Below the pieces are notes generated by a model that saw only the letters and a program-made list of their open reading frames with translations, ran no database searches and was not told the origin of the DNA. A program made the position numbers and the translations under genes. Below, one piece after another: positions 16,910 through 24,886 of a DNA stretch of 64,000 bases. Origin of the DNA: Chloroflexota bacterium (GTDB lineage Bacteria; Chloroflexota; Dehalococcoidia; Lucifugimonadales; JACPCL1); contig JACPCL010000032.1 in assembly GCA_016179765.1 (NCBI GenBank), forward strand, positions 1 to 64,000, given 5' to 3'. Position 1 is the stretch's first letter, and each line of letters begins with the position of its first letter.

Positions 16910-18592
16910 TTACCTCCTCTCCGCCTCCAACACGCGGGCGGGTACGGGCAGCTCCTTGGGGTCTACGGGCATCTCTATGACGCTCGGTAGGTCGGAAGCC
17001 ATCGCCTGCTTCAACGCGTCGCCCACGTCCTCCACGCGGTCCACGTAGAAGCCGTTAGCCCCAAAGAGCTGGGCCAGCTTGTCAAAGCGGGGGTTGGTAA
17101 TGTCGGAGCCGACGGGGCGGTCGCCAAACATGGCCGCCTGATAGGCCTTCTCAGACCCCCAGACGCCGTTGTTCATGACCAGGGTGATGGTGGCGATCTT
17201 CTCCCGCACCGCCGTCTCCAGCTCCTGGACGTTGAACAGGAAGCCGCCGTCGCCGTGGATGGCGATGACGGGGGCATCGGGCCGGCCCAGCTTGGCGCCC
17301 AGGGCCTCGGGGAAGGCGAAGCCCAGGCCACCCAGATCCAGGGGGGTGATGAAGGTGCGAGGGCGATGGAACTCCAGGCGGTCGTAGCCGTAAGCGGGGC
17401 AGGCTCCAGCGTCCAGCACCATGATGGTCTCGGGCGTGATGACCTTGCGCATCTCTGCGTAGACGCGCTGCGGCTTGATCAAGGGGCCGGTGAGCCGCCC
17501 TTCGGCGGCCATACGCTGCTGGCGCTTGGCTTTCAGGCCTTCCGCCTCCCGGCGCCATGGCGGCTCCCCGCCTTCAGCCCCTTGCGCACGCAGGCCCTCT
17601 AACAGCTCCCGAAGAACCGTGCGAGCGTCTCCCTGGATGCCCAGGGTAACGGGATAATTGCGCCCAATCTCCTTCTCGTCAATCTCAATCTGGATTATCC
17701 TGGCGTCCTTGGAGATATACCGGTTGTCATAGTAAGTGGTGAAGTTGGACAGACGGGTGCCGGCGGCCAGGATAACGTCGGCCTTGGCGCAGAGCTCGCC
17801 TGCCTCCGGGGAGCCGCCGCGTCCCAGGGGGCCAACGTACAGGGGGTGCTCGTTGGGCACAGCGTCGTTACGTCCGTAGCTGGTGATCATGGGGATGGAG
17901 AGCAGGTCCGCCAGCTCCACCACCTGCTGCGTGGCGCCGCTCTCGGTGACGCCGCCGCCGGCAATGATGACGGGCCGCCGGGCGCTCCGGAGGGCCTGGG
18001 CGGCCTGGCGGACCAGGGCTGGGTCGCCGGGCAGGCGCTGGTGGGTGCGATAGCTGGTGGGCGGCTGCAACTCCGCATCAATGGAGACGCGGTCCAGGAG
18101 GTCCCTGGGGAAGTCTACAAAGACCGGCCCCTTCTTGCCGGACATGGCCACGCGGAAGGCGTGGCGCATCATCTCCGGCACGCGGTCCGATTTGTTCAGC
18201 GACATCGCCAGCTTGGTGATAGGCCGAAACAGAGAGATGTGGTCAATCTCCTGGAAGGCGTCCCGGTACATGACCTCCCGTGCCGGCGCGCCGGAGATGG
18301 CGAGGACGGGGGAGTGGCCCACGTAGGCAGCGTACACACCGGTGATGAGGTTGGTGGCTCCAGGGCCGTTGGTGGACATGCACACCCCGGGGATGCCGGA
18401 GGCGCGGGCGAAGCCATCGGCCATGAAGGCGGCGCCCTGCTCGTGGCGGACGCTGATGAACTTGATGTCCTTCTGGTCGTAGAAGGCGTCCAGAATCTCC
18501 AGAAAGGTCCCTCCCACGATGCCGAAGGCGTACTTGCATCCTTCGGCCCGCAGGGACTCCACCACGGCCTGGCCGGCGGTTATCTTGGGCAC
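16910..18592 (-). CDS. ThDP-dependent acetolactate-synthase-like enzyme, paralogue B
   Basis: A 560-residue paralogue of the downstream gene, collinear over its full length. It has VRHEQGAAFMADGFAR with the catalytic Glu, IHGDGGFLFNVQELETAV for ThDP/Mg binding, and SYGRNDAVPNEHPLYVGPLG. The best start is GTG 18592, six bases after GGGAGG; a TTG two codons earlier is less likely. The pair may form a hetero-oligomer or act on related acyl substrates. Context is the oxalate-like island to the left. Confidence 0.8.
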   Translation of the reverse strand: MPKITAGQAVVESLRAEGCKYAFGIVGGTFLEILDAFYDQKDIKFISVRHEQGAAFMADGFARASGIPGVCMSTNGPGATNLITGVYAAYVGHSPVLAISGAPAREVMYRDAFQEIDHISLFRPITKLAMSLNKSDRVPEMMRHAFRVAMSGKKGPVFVDFPRDLLDRVSIDAELQPPTSYRTHQRLPGDPALVRQAAQALRSARRPVIIAGGGVTESGATQQVVELADLLSIPMITSYGRNDAVPNEHPLYVGPLGRGGSPEAGELCAKADVILAAGTRLSNFTTYYDNRYISKDARIIQIEIDEKEIGRNYPVTLGIQGDARTVLRELLEGLRAQGAEGGEPPWRREAEGLKAKRQQRMAAEGRLTGPLIKPQRVYAEMRKVITPETIMVLDAGACPAYGYDRLEFHRPRTFITPLDLGGLGFAFPEALGAKLGRPDAPVIAIHGDGGFLFNVQELETAVREKIATITLVMNNGVWGSEKAYQAAMFGDRPVGSDITNPRFDKLAQLFGANGFYVDRVEDVGDALKQAMASDLPSVIEMPVDPKELPVPARVLEAERR

Positions 18593-18777
18593 GGGCAACC
18601 TCCCAGCAGCGCTTCAAGTTATCCAAGAAATCTTATCAGCACCGCCTCCTGATGGCAGCGGCATGATGCCTCTGACTTCAGGCTGGGGTGAAGAAACTTA
18701 TTTGGGGGACCGCTTCTTGAACAGCAACGGGCGGAGGTAGTTTAACACAAGTAGGGTGTATCGGCGGAGGTAGCCTT

Positions 18778-19341
18778 TCAGGGATTAGCCCATCCCACCA
18801 GCCAGCCGGTCAACCAGCGCCACCAGCTTGCCACCACATCCACGGCCACATAGTTGTCCAGCCACTTGGCCCAGTGGAGGGCGTACTCCTGCCCCTCTTT
18901 CAGCGCCAGCAGCGGCAGCAGCCACCAGGCTGCCCGCAGTGTGGTGATGGAATAGCCAGGCCAGAAGCGCTTCACGACCGCCACAAAGAGGAACCAGAAC
19001 TCAAAGACGTTGGGAAAGAAGAGGAGAACGCCTCGCCAGGAGGTGGCTTCAAAGACCGCCACGCCCAGAATACGGTAAGCGAAAAGGCCGGCGGCCACGT
19101 TGCGGGGCGTTCCAGGCCAGCGCCAGGCGGCGATGATGAAGGTGACCATATAGGAGAGGTCCAGCCACTTGTCCAGGCCCTGGTAGTCTCGCACGCCGCC
19201 AAGCTCCAGCAGGTTCATCATAAACAGGTCCGAGAAGTCCACCAGAATGGCGATGACCGACCCGGCCAGGGGCCAGCGCAACACTGGCAACGCCCCCAGG
19301 ATACGCACGACGGCAATGGCCAGCTCCTCTCCCGTAAGCAT
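18778..19341 (-). CDS. Unknown integral membrane protein
   Basis: A 187-residue protein with about five hydrophobic segments rich in Trp (ILGALPVLRWPLAGSVIAIL, YMVTFIIAAWRW, LRAAWWLLPLLAL, WWRWLTGWLVGW). GGAGGGCT precedes ATG 19341. I recognise no family and no catalytic motif. It is divergent from the DUF3179 lipoprotein gene with under 50 bases between the two starts, so they may share regulation. Confidence 0.65.
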   Translation of the reverse strand: MLTGEELAIAVVRILGALPVLRWPLAGSVIAILVDFSDLFMMNLLELGGVRDYQGLDKWLDLSYMVTFIIAAWRWPGTPRNVAAGLFAYRILGVAVFEATSWRGVLLFFPNVFEFWFLFVAVVKRFWPGYSITTLRAAWWLLPLLALKEGQEYALHWAKWLDNYVAVDVVASWWRWLTGWLVGWANP

Positions 19342-19387
19342 AGCCCTCCTCCGGTCTGCTCTTCCTTGCCAGCCTTTGCCTTATACT

Positions 19388-20491
19388 GTGCCTGTGCGAC
19401 TCTGCCCACCCCTACCCTTCCTCCTGCTGGCCGCAGTCGTGGCGTGCGAGCCAGGGTTCCCTACCCTATTGCCCTCTTCTCCCCTGTCATCCACTGTCAC
19501 GACGACGCCTGTTGTCGCCCTGCCCTCGCCAGTGTCTACGGCCTCGTCAGCCCCGGACGAAGACCTGAGCTACAGCCAGCGTACGCCCTTCGTCGCCCTG
19601 GACAACCCCCGGTTCATCAATGCCTCCCAGGCCGGCTCCCTGGCCTCCGATGACCTGGTGCTGGGCCTGGAATGGGAGGGCCAAACCCGGGCCTATCCCC
19701 TCTCCATGATGACCTACCACCACATTGCCAACGACGCCATAGGGGGCAAGCCCTTTTTGGCCACCTATTGAATCAAGTGTAGCTCAGGGGTCGGCTACGA
19801 CCCCCTGGTGGATGGACGTACCCTCACCTTTGACGTCTTTGGCCTGCTACAGGGGGTGCTTACCATGCGGGACCGGCAGACTGGCAGCGTATGGACGCAC
19901 CTTGACGGCAAGGCCATCAGCGGGCCGCTGCAAGGTGTACGCCTGAGGATGGTGCCCATGCCTCAGATGTCCTGGGGGGAGTGGAAGGCCCTGCACCCCA
20001 AGACGGTGGTGCTTTCGTCCGATACACTCTTTCAAGACCGGTACCGCCCCGTGCGCATCGGCGTCTTTAACCGGCAAGAGGCCCAGTTCGGCGACGCCCG
20101 CCTGCCCGCCAACACCCTGGTAGTGGGAGTGGAAGTGGAGGGGCAGTTCAAGGCGTATCCCCTAGCGGAGCTCCAGAGAGCCGGCGGCGTGGTCAACGAT
20201 ACCCTAGCGGGCCGGCCCATTGTGGCACTGTATGATCCCGAGGCCAACTCCGGCCTGGCCTACTCCCGCCAGCTTGACGGCGCCACGCTGGACTTCTCCA
20301 ACGCCTCAGCAGAGGGATTTCTCCCCCAGGACAAGCAGACGGGCTCCACCTGGGACCGCCAGGGGCGCGGTACCACTGGCCCTCTTGCAGGTAAGGCCCT
20401 GGCCTTTGTGCCCTCCTTCATCTCCGAGTGGTACGGCTGGTCGGGGTACCACCCACAAACGACCATCTTCTACGCTCCACCAGCCCCGTAG
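19388..20491 (+). CDS. DUF3179 lipoprotein with in-frame UGA at the CxxC cysteine (candidate selenoprotein)
   Basis: Two collinear open frames in the same phase, 19388-19768 and 19772-20491, are joined by a single TGA (19769-19771). DUF3179 proteins have the motif TYCPLCG. Here the reading is TY, TGA, then IKCSSGVGYDP, so the TGA replaces the first Cys of CxxC while the second Cys stays. Reading through gives 367 residues. It starts at GTG 19388 with the lipobox LLLAAVVAC and two DUF3179 halves (LEWEGQTRAYPLSMMTYH; VEVEGQFKAYPLAELQ). Selenocysteine insertion is inferred; a nonsense mutation is the alternative. DUF3179 has no established function and is usually exported. Confidence 0.7.
19785..19807 (+). 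promoter_or_regulatory. SECIS-like hairpin downstream of the in-frame UGA
   Basis: CAGGGGTCG pairs with CGACCCC-CTG (one bulged C) around a GCTA loop, starting 13 bases after the UGA and placing the loop 22 bases after it. Bacterial SECIS elements sit directly downstream of UGA at this kind of distance with a GC-rich upper stem and a G in the loop. The stem also encodes conserved protein sequence, so it could be incidental. Confidence 0.45.
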
Positions 20492-20542
20492 TGGCGAGGT
20501 GTATTGTAGCACCCTGCGTCGCCATGCTATCGTGGAGGTAAC

Positions 20543-21268
20543 ATGCCGCCGCCCCTCATCGCTGTCACCGCCTCATCACCTGCCGGAGCCCTGCCCTACA
20601 TTCACTCCCTGGAAAAACGGGGCGCCTCCGTGCGCCTCTTCTTGCCCGGCGAGGCCCTCTCCTCTGACGACCCCCTCCAGGGGGCAACGGCTCTCATGCT
20701 CACCGGCGGGCCGGATGTTGACCCCGCCCTGTACGGCGAAATCCCTGACCCAAAGGCTCATGTAGAACTAAACAAACCCAGGGACGATACGGAGATGCAG
20801 CTCCTGAAATATGCCCTGGCCCAAGACTTGCCCGTCTTCGGCATCTGCCGCGGGATGCAGCTCATGAACGTGGCCTTCGGCGGCAGGCTTATCCAGAACC
20901 TTCCTGGCCACAGGGTGGTGGAAGGCCAGGATGGCGACGGGGCCTCGGCACACCACACGGTGTACCTCTCCATCGGCTCAAAACTGGCGGCTATCATGGG
21001 CAGCGGCGGCTTCATGCGCCTGAACAGCCGCCACCACCAGGGTCTGCGCGAGGCCCACAAGGCCCCACACCTCCTGGCGGCGGCCTACTCTCTGGGCGAC
21101 GGCCTCATTGAGGCGCTGGAAAGCCCGGCCCACGACTGGGTCATCGGCGTGCAGTGCCACCCGGAGCGGGAGGCCGAAGTGCCCAGCGCCTTCCGCCGGG
21201 TATTCCAGGCCTTTGTGGAGCGAGCGGAGCTAGCCCAGGAACGCCTGAAGGCCGCGGGCCTGGCATGA
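20543..21268 (+). CDS. Class I glutamine amidotransferase-like hydrolase (gamma-glutamyl-GABA hydrolase family)
   Basis: A 241-residue peptidase C26-type enzyme. The nucleophile is in VFGICRGMQLMNVAFGG (Cys102), and the His/Glu pair is in GVQCHPEREAE near residue 213. LTGGPDVDPALYGE and NSRHHQGL are characteristic of PuuD-like gamma-glutamyl-gamma-aminobutyrate hydrolases. GGAGG precedes ATG 20543. No puu genes are nearby, so the natural gamma-glutamyl substrate is open. Confidence 0.85.
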   Translation: MPPPLIAVTASSPAGALPYIHSLEKRGASVRLFLPGEALSSDDPLQGATALMLTGGPDVDPALYGEIPDPKAHVELNKPRDDTEMQLLKYALAQDLPVFGICRGMQLMNVAFGGRLIQNLPGHRVVEGQDGDGASAHHTVYLSIGSKLAAIMGSGGFMRLNSRHHQGLREAHKAPHLLAAAYSLGDGLIEALESPAHDWVIGVQCHPEREAEVPSAFRRVFQAFVERAELAQERLKAAGLA

Positions 21269-21327
21269 AGCCCTCCTGGTGTGTGATACGATAGCTGAGA
21301 CCCCCACTCCCATTTCAGGAGGGTAGC

Positions 21328-22476
21328 TTGAAGGCCTCCTTTCGCCTGGTCACCATCGCCGGCATTGAGATAGGCATTCACTATACCTGGCTGCTGGCCT
21401 TTGCCTTGATCACCTGGACCCTGGCGGAGGGGTTCTTCCCAGACGCCTTCCCCGGCTGGAGCACGGCCACCTACTGGGTCACCGGCGTCATCGCGGCGCT
21501 GCTGCTCTTCCTCTCCGTCCTGGTACACGAGCTGGCCCACTCCCTGGTGGCCCGCAGCCGTGGTCTACCTGTGCAAGGCATCACCCTGTTCATCTTCGGC
21601 GGCGTCAGCTCCCTGGGCGCCGAGGCCCGCTCCGCCTGGGAGGAGTTCGCCATCGCCGTGGTCGGCCCGGCCACCAGCCTGCTGCTGGCCGCGGCCTTCG
21701 GCGTTGGGTATTGGGCAACCGCACACCAGGACTCGCCGCCCACCGCCATCCTGGCGTATCTGGCCCTCATCAATGCCATGCTTGGCCTCTTCAACCTGCT
21801 GCCGGGCTTCCCTCTGGATGGCGGCCGTGTCCTGCGGGCGGCCATCTGGGGAGCTACCGGAAGCTTTTACAGGGCCACGCGCATCGCCGCAGGCGTCGGG
21901 CAAGGGCTCGCCTTCCTGTTTATTGGCTGGGGCGTCTTTCAGGTCCTGACGGGCAACGTCCTGGGCGGGCTGTGGATTGCCTTCATAGGCTGGTTCTTGA
22001 ACAGCGCCGCAGAGGCCAGCCGGCAGGAGACGGTGGTGCAGGAGACGCTGCGCGGCGTCCGCGTCTCCGAGGTCATGGAACGCAATCCGGAAGTCATCTC
22101 GCCCGGCTTTGCCGTGGACGTGCTGGTGCGGGACTTCTTCCTGCAACGGGGCAAGCGGGCGCTCCCCGTCCACGAGGACGGCCAGCTTGTGGGCATCGTC
22201 AGCATTACCGACGTCAAAGGGGTGGCGCCGGACAAATGGGCGAGCACGCGGGTAGCCCAGGTCATGACCACGACTCCCCTGTGGTCGGTGTCCCCCGACT
22301 CTGATGTGGCGGAGGCCTTGCGGCTGCTGGCGGAGCGCGGGCTGAACCAGCTCCTGGTGGTGGCCGGCGGCGCCGCCGTGGGGGTGGTCAGCCGGGAAAA
22401 CATCCTGCGCTACGTACAGCTCATGTCAGACCTGGGGGTGTCCCGGCGGCCGGGGGCGCTGGGCAGAAGGGGATAG
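21328..22476 (+). CDS. Site-2 protease family zinc metalloprotease with two CBS domains
   Basis: A 382-residue M50 intramembrane protease. Zinc ligands are in LVHELAHSLVAR (His67, His71) and NLLPGFPLDGGRVLR (Asp164). Four to six membrane segments fill residues 15-225. Two CBS domains (about 245-370: VSEVMERNPEVISPG and VAQVMTTTPLWSVSP) would bind adenine nucleotides and gate cleavage. The start is TTG 21328 after AGGAGGGTAGC. Members cleave membrane-bound regulators; the substrate is not evident. Confidence 0.9.
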   Translation: MKASFRLVTIAGIEIGIHYTWLLAFALITWTLAEGFFPDAFPGWSTATYWVTGVIAALLLFLSVLVHELAHSLVARSRGLPVQGITLFIFGGVSSLGAEARSAWEEFAIAVVGPATSLLLAAAFGVGYWATAHQDSPPTAILAYLALINAMLGLFNLLPGFPLDGGRVLRAAIWGATGSFYRATRIAAGVGQGLAFLFIGWGVFQVLTGNVLGGLWIAFIGWFLNSAAEASRQETVVQETLRGVRVSEVMERNPEVISPGFAVDVLVRDFFLQRGKRALPVHEDGQLVGIVSITDVKGVAPDKWASTRVAQVMTTTPLWSVSPDSDVAEALRLLAERGLNQLLVVAGGAAVGVVSRENILRYVQLMSDLGVSRRPGALGRRG

Positions 22477-22491
22477 ACCTTGGCGGGCTAC

Positions 22492-22590
22492 GGAAGAAAG
22501 AGGAGTCCAGAAGGGCGAAGCCCCGGAGCCTGCCCTGAGCGGTAGCGAAGGGACGGGAGTCTGAAGGTGTCCCTCAGATACAAATTCTTC
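22492..22590. repeat. Truncated copy of the GGGGCGAAGCCCC repeat element
   Basis: GTCCAGAAGGGCGAAGCCCC, then GGAGCCTGCCCTGAGCGGTA, then GTGTCCCTCAGATACAAAT matches the elements at 36478-36599 and 53615-53838. The tail-end terminal repeat is missing. The rest of the 22477-22783 gap shows no gene and is AT-richer. Confidence 0.65.
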
Positions 22591-22783
22591 TCCTTTCCTG
22601 GCGAAGAAGGGGGCAAGGAGGACGGTGCAAAGAGTTCTTCAGCACCCTGCTTATGCCTTGCGTTTTCAACTGATGTGTACTACGGTTATCGCGCAATGGG
22701 CGATATGGAGGCGGTTGCCGTACAACACTCCGTTTGGAGCGTTATACGGCAAAAGTGCGGCCTAATCAATAGTTAGAAGACAT

Positions 22784-23515
22784 ATGTCTAAGCGCGAAGC
22801 AATCCACAAAGAACTCGACGCCTTGTATAAGGAAGGCGCTGAGTTGGGTGTTGCCTTCCAAAAGAAGGAAGAAGAGCAGTTTCAGTACGACTATCAGCGT
22901 TGGTACACGAAGGCGCTGAAGGCTATGGCATCGCTTGCTGCAGATCGGCACGCTGAATTCCGTAGTTACTATGAGGTCGACCCAAAGCGAAAGTCCCTTG
23001 CCTACGGCACTTACGTCATCCAGGACTACCTCAAAGGCGTTGCACCGAGCAAACTTCAGTACCCGGGCTTCGACCCACGGGCACAGGTACTTACTTGCTT
23101 CTTTAACCAACTCACAATCCTCAACTCCATCGGGGAACGCGTAGATTCTGTGCTCGCAAACATAGAGGGGGAATTGTATACGGAGCTCCAAGATAGCGAG
23201 GTCGCTGTAGCTCGGCAGTTGGCAAAGGTCAGCTTGCGAGCTGCAGGAGCGCTATTAGGCGTAGTGATTGAGGGCCATCTACAAAAGGTTGCGCAGGCAC
23301 ACGGGGTAAAAGTTGCCAAAAACAACCCCACAATCGCCGACCTAAATGACCCACTAAAGGCTGCGTCGGTCATCGACACGTCAGAGTGGCGGAAGATCAG
23401 CTACCTGGCCGATCTACGCAACCTGTGCTCGCACAAGAAGGATGTAGAGCCGACAAAGGAACAGGTTGAAGACCTGATACAGGGAGCCGAGTGGCTCACG
23501 AAGAATGTCTTCTAA
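22784..23515 (+). CDS. HEPN-like protein of unknown function
   Basis: A 243-residue, mostly helical and charged protein. Near the C-terminus YLADLRNLCSHKKDVEPT contains R-x4-H (RNLCSH), the ribonuclease motif of many HEPN proteins. It is preceded by GALLGVVIEGHLQKVAQAHG, which resembles the core helix of DUF4145-like/abortive-infection HEPN proteins. Base composition is clearly more AT-rich than its neighbours, suggesting transfer. No antitoxin partner is adjacent. ATG 22784 has no strong Shine-Dalgarno. Defence function is inference. Confidence 0.65.
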   Translation: MSKREAIHKELDALYKEGAELGVAFQKKEEEQFQYDYQRWYTKALKAMASLAADRHAEFRSYYEVDPKRKSLAYGTYVIQDYLKGVAPSKLQYPGFDPRAQVLTCFFNQLTILNSIGERVDSVLANIEGELYTELQDSEVAVARQLAKVSLRAAGALLGVVIEGHLQKVAQAHGVKVAKNNPTIADLNDPLKAASVIDTSEWRKISYLADLRNLCSHKKDVEPTKEQVEDLIQGAEWLTKNVF

Positions 23516-23530
23516 GAAATCGTTCCAGCG

Positions 23531-23548
23531 GACGGGCTACCGCCCGTC
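23531..23548. terminator. Hairpin after the HEPN-like gene
   Basis: GACGGGC, TACC loop, GCCCGTC, starting 16 bases after the stop codon. It has no U-tract. Between it and 23696 I see no gene. Confidence 0.5.
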
Positions 23549-23696
23549 GCTGAGCTTTCGCATTATGTCATCGTAAGTTACTGGCATGAGCGGTTCGGAA
23601 TTCGCCCTGGATCTGTCCGCGAGGCTCTGCCAGCGGGTATCACGCATCCCCGACAATTATGCCCTAGTTGCAGGTTTCGTCCGGCTTAAGGAAGGA

Positions 23697-23855
23697 CAAG
23701 CGGGCGTGGGTCCCGCGGGCGCCCGTTGGAGAACCTGGGCAAACGCTGGCGGCCAGCCCCATAGCCGCCACGCTGCCCCGCGACTCGGTCGCGGGGCAGC
23801 GTGGCGGACCCGTATGGCCTCCCTATCCGGTCTCCCCTTCCTCCTCCGTCTCCTC
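23697..23855. repeat. 159-base hairpin element at the 3' end of cdsA
   Basis: It runs from CAAGCGGGCGTGGGTCCCGC to TCCTCCTCCGTCTCCTC and matches 47253-47413 at the gyrA 3' end. It contains a perfect 20-base-arm hairpin (23765-23784 and 23788-23807, loop TCG) with the core CTGCCCCGCGAC. It lies just after the cdsA stop and probably acts as its terminator. Confidence 0.8.
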
Positions 23856-23866
23856 GCCCTCACCCT

Positions 23867-24832
23867 TCAGCCCCCCGACAGCCCGCCAACCTTCGCCAGA
23901 TAGTACGCCAGAGGCACGGCGATGATCAGGCTGTCTATCCGGTCCAGCAGCCCGCCGAAGCCCGGCAGCCAGTCGCCGGCGTCTTTCACCTGAAACCCTC
24001 GCTTGAGGGCGGACTCTAGCAGGTCCCCCCACGCACAGGCCAGGCCGATGGTCACCGCCAGCAGCGGCCCGAAATGCCAAGGAAGGGCCTCTGGCAGGGC
24101 GAAACCCATCAGGAAAACACCGAGTGCAGCGCCCATGAAGTTGCCGGCCACCCCCTCCCACGTCTTGTTGGGGCTGAGCCTGGGAGCCAGCCTGTGCCTC
24201 CCCAGGGCCTTCCCCGCAACAAACGCCGCTACATCGCTCAGACCAACGGCCAGGCCCAGGGCCAGCAGCAGCCCATCGCCGCCAGGCACGTACAGCCGCA
24301 TCAGCATGAAGTGCCCCAGGAGCCAGGGAAGGTAGCCCCAGCCAAAGACGGCGAAGGCCAGGTGGCGCACTCCGACCTTCGGGTCCTGGGCCAGAACTGG
24401 CTGGAGCGTGGCCCCCAGCAGCAGCAGCGCCGGCAGCCCATAGAAGGCGAAGGTGGAGTGCAGAGCGGCAGGGGCCGCCAGCAGACCCGCACACAGCAGC
24501 ACCCACCGGTACAGCTTTGGCAGGCCAGCCAGGCTTGCGTACTCCCGCAGGCCCTGAAAGACGATGACCGATACGAAGAGCAGGGTGGGCAGCCATCCGC
24601 TCAACACCGACATGGTGTACAGCGGCGCGATCCATCCCCAGGTCAGGAGCCGCTGGAACAGCTCGTTGCGACGCCACTCTTTCAGGGAGAGGGAGGCCCC
24701 TCTGGGGCCTCCTTGAAAGACAGCGTGGTGCTCCTTGACCAGGAGGCCCAAGAGCGCTGCTCCCATGACACAGCCGACTATGACAGCGGTGGGCCACAAG
24801 AGGGGGCTGGCCATAGGGTTGGCGAGCCACAT
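23867..24832 (-). CDS. Phosphatidate cytidylyltransferase (CdsA family, YnbB-like)
   Basis: A 321-residue membrane protein with about eight hydrophobic segments, making a CDP-activated lipid from phosphatidate and CTP. The CdsA signature is visible near the C-terminus: LSPNKTWEGVAGN and GDLLESALKRGFQVKDAGDW, then LPGFGGLLDRIDS (Phe where His is common). AAAGGAGG precedes ATG 24832. It is the last gene of a lipid operon after a CDP-alcohol phosphotransferase, as in E. coli ynbAB. Residues about 38-53 (VFQGGPRGASLSLKEW) are encoded by a dispersed palindromic repeat inserted in frame. Confidence 0.88.
   Translation of the reverse strand: MWLANPMASPLLWPTAVIVGCVMGAALLGLLVKEHHAVFQGGPRGASLSLKEWRRNELFQRLLTWGWIAPLYTMSVLSGWLPTLLFVSVIVFQGLREYASLAGLPKLYRWVLLCAGLLAAPAALHSTFAFYGLPALLLLGATLQPVLAQDPKVGVRHLAFAVFGWGYLPWLLGHFMLMRLYVPGGDGLLLALGLAVGLSDVAAFVAGKALGRHRLAPRLSPNKTWEGVAGNFMGAALGVFLMGFALPEALPWHFGPLLAVTIGLACAWGDLLESALKRGFQVKDAGDWLPGFGGLLDRIDSLIIAVPLAYYLAKVGGLSGG
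24679..24719. repeat. Dispersed palindrome inside the cdsA coding region
   Basis: GGAGGCCCC, TCT loop, GGGGCCTCC (24692-24712) with outer arms CTTTCA/TGAAAG. The same core recurs at 52479-52499, and with paired base changes at 53781-53801. Confidence 0.75.
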
Positions 24833-24886
24833 CGGGCGCCTCCTTTCCTCTCTCCCTTACGAGCGAGTGGAGGTCAGGGCTGACCT

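Noticed and set aside
23586-23903. 105-codon plus-strand ORF after the HEPN-like gene
   Set aside because: Most of it reads the hairpin element; the beginning shows no recognisable domain.
23823-24830. 335-codon minus-strand frame overlapping cdsA
   Set aside because: The other frame carries the CdsA signature; this one is its +1 shadow. Its acidic tail is nevertheless informative because it equals the GyrA tail derived from the same repeat.
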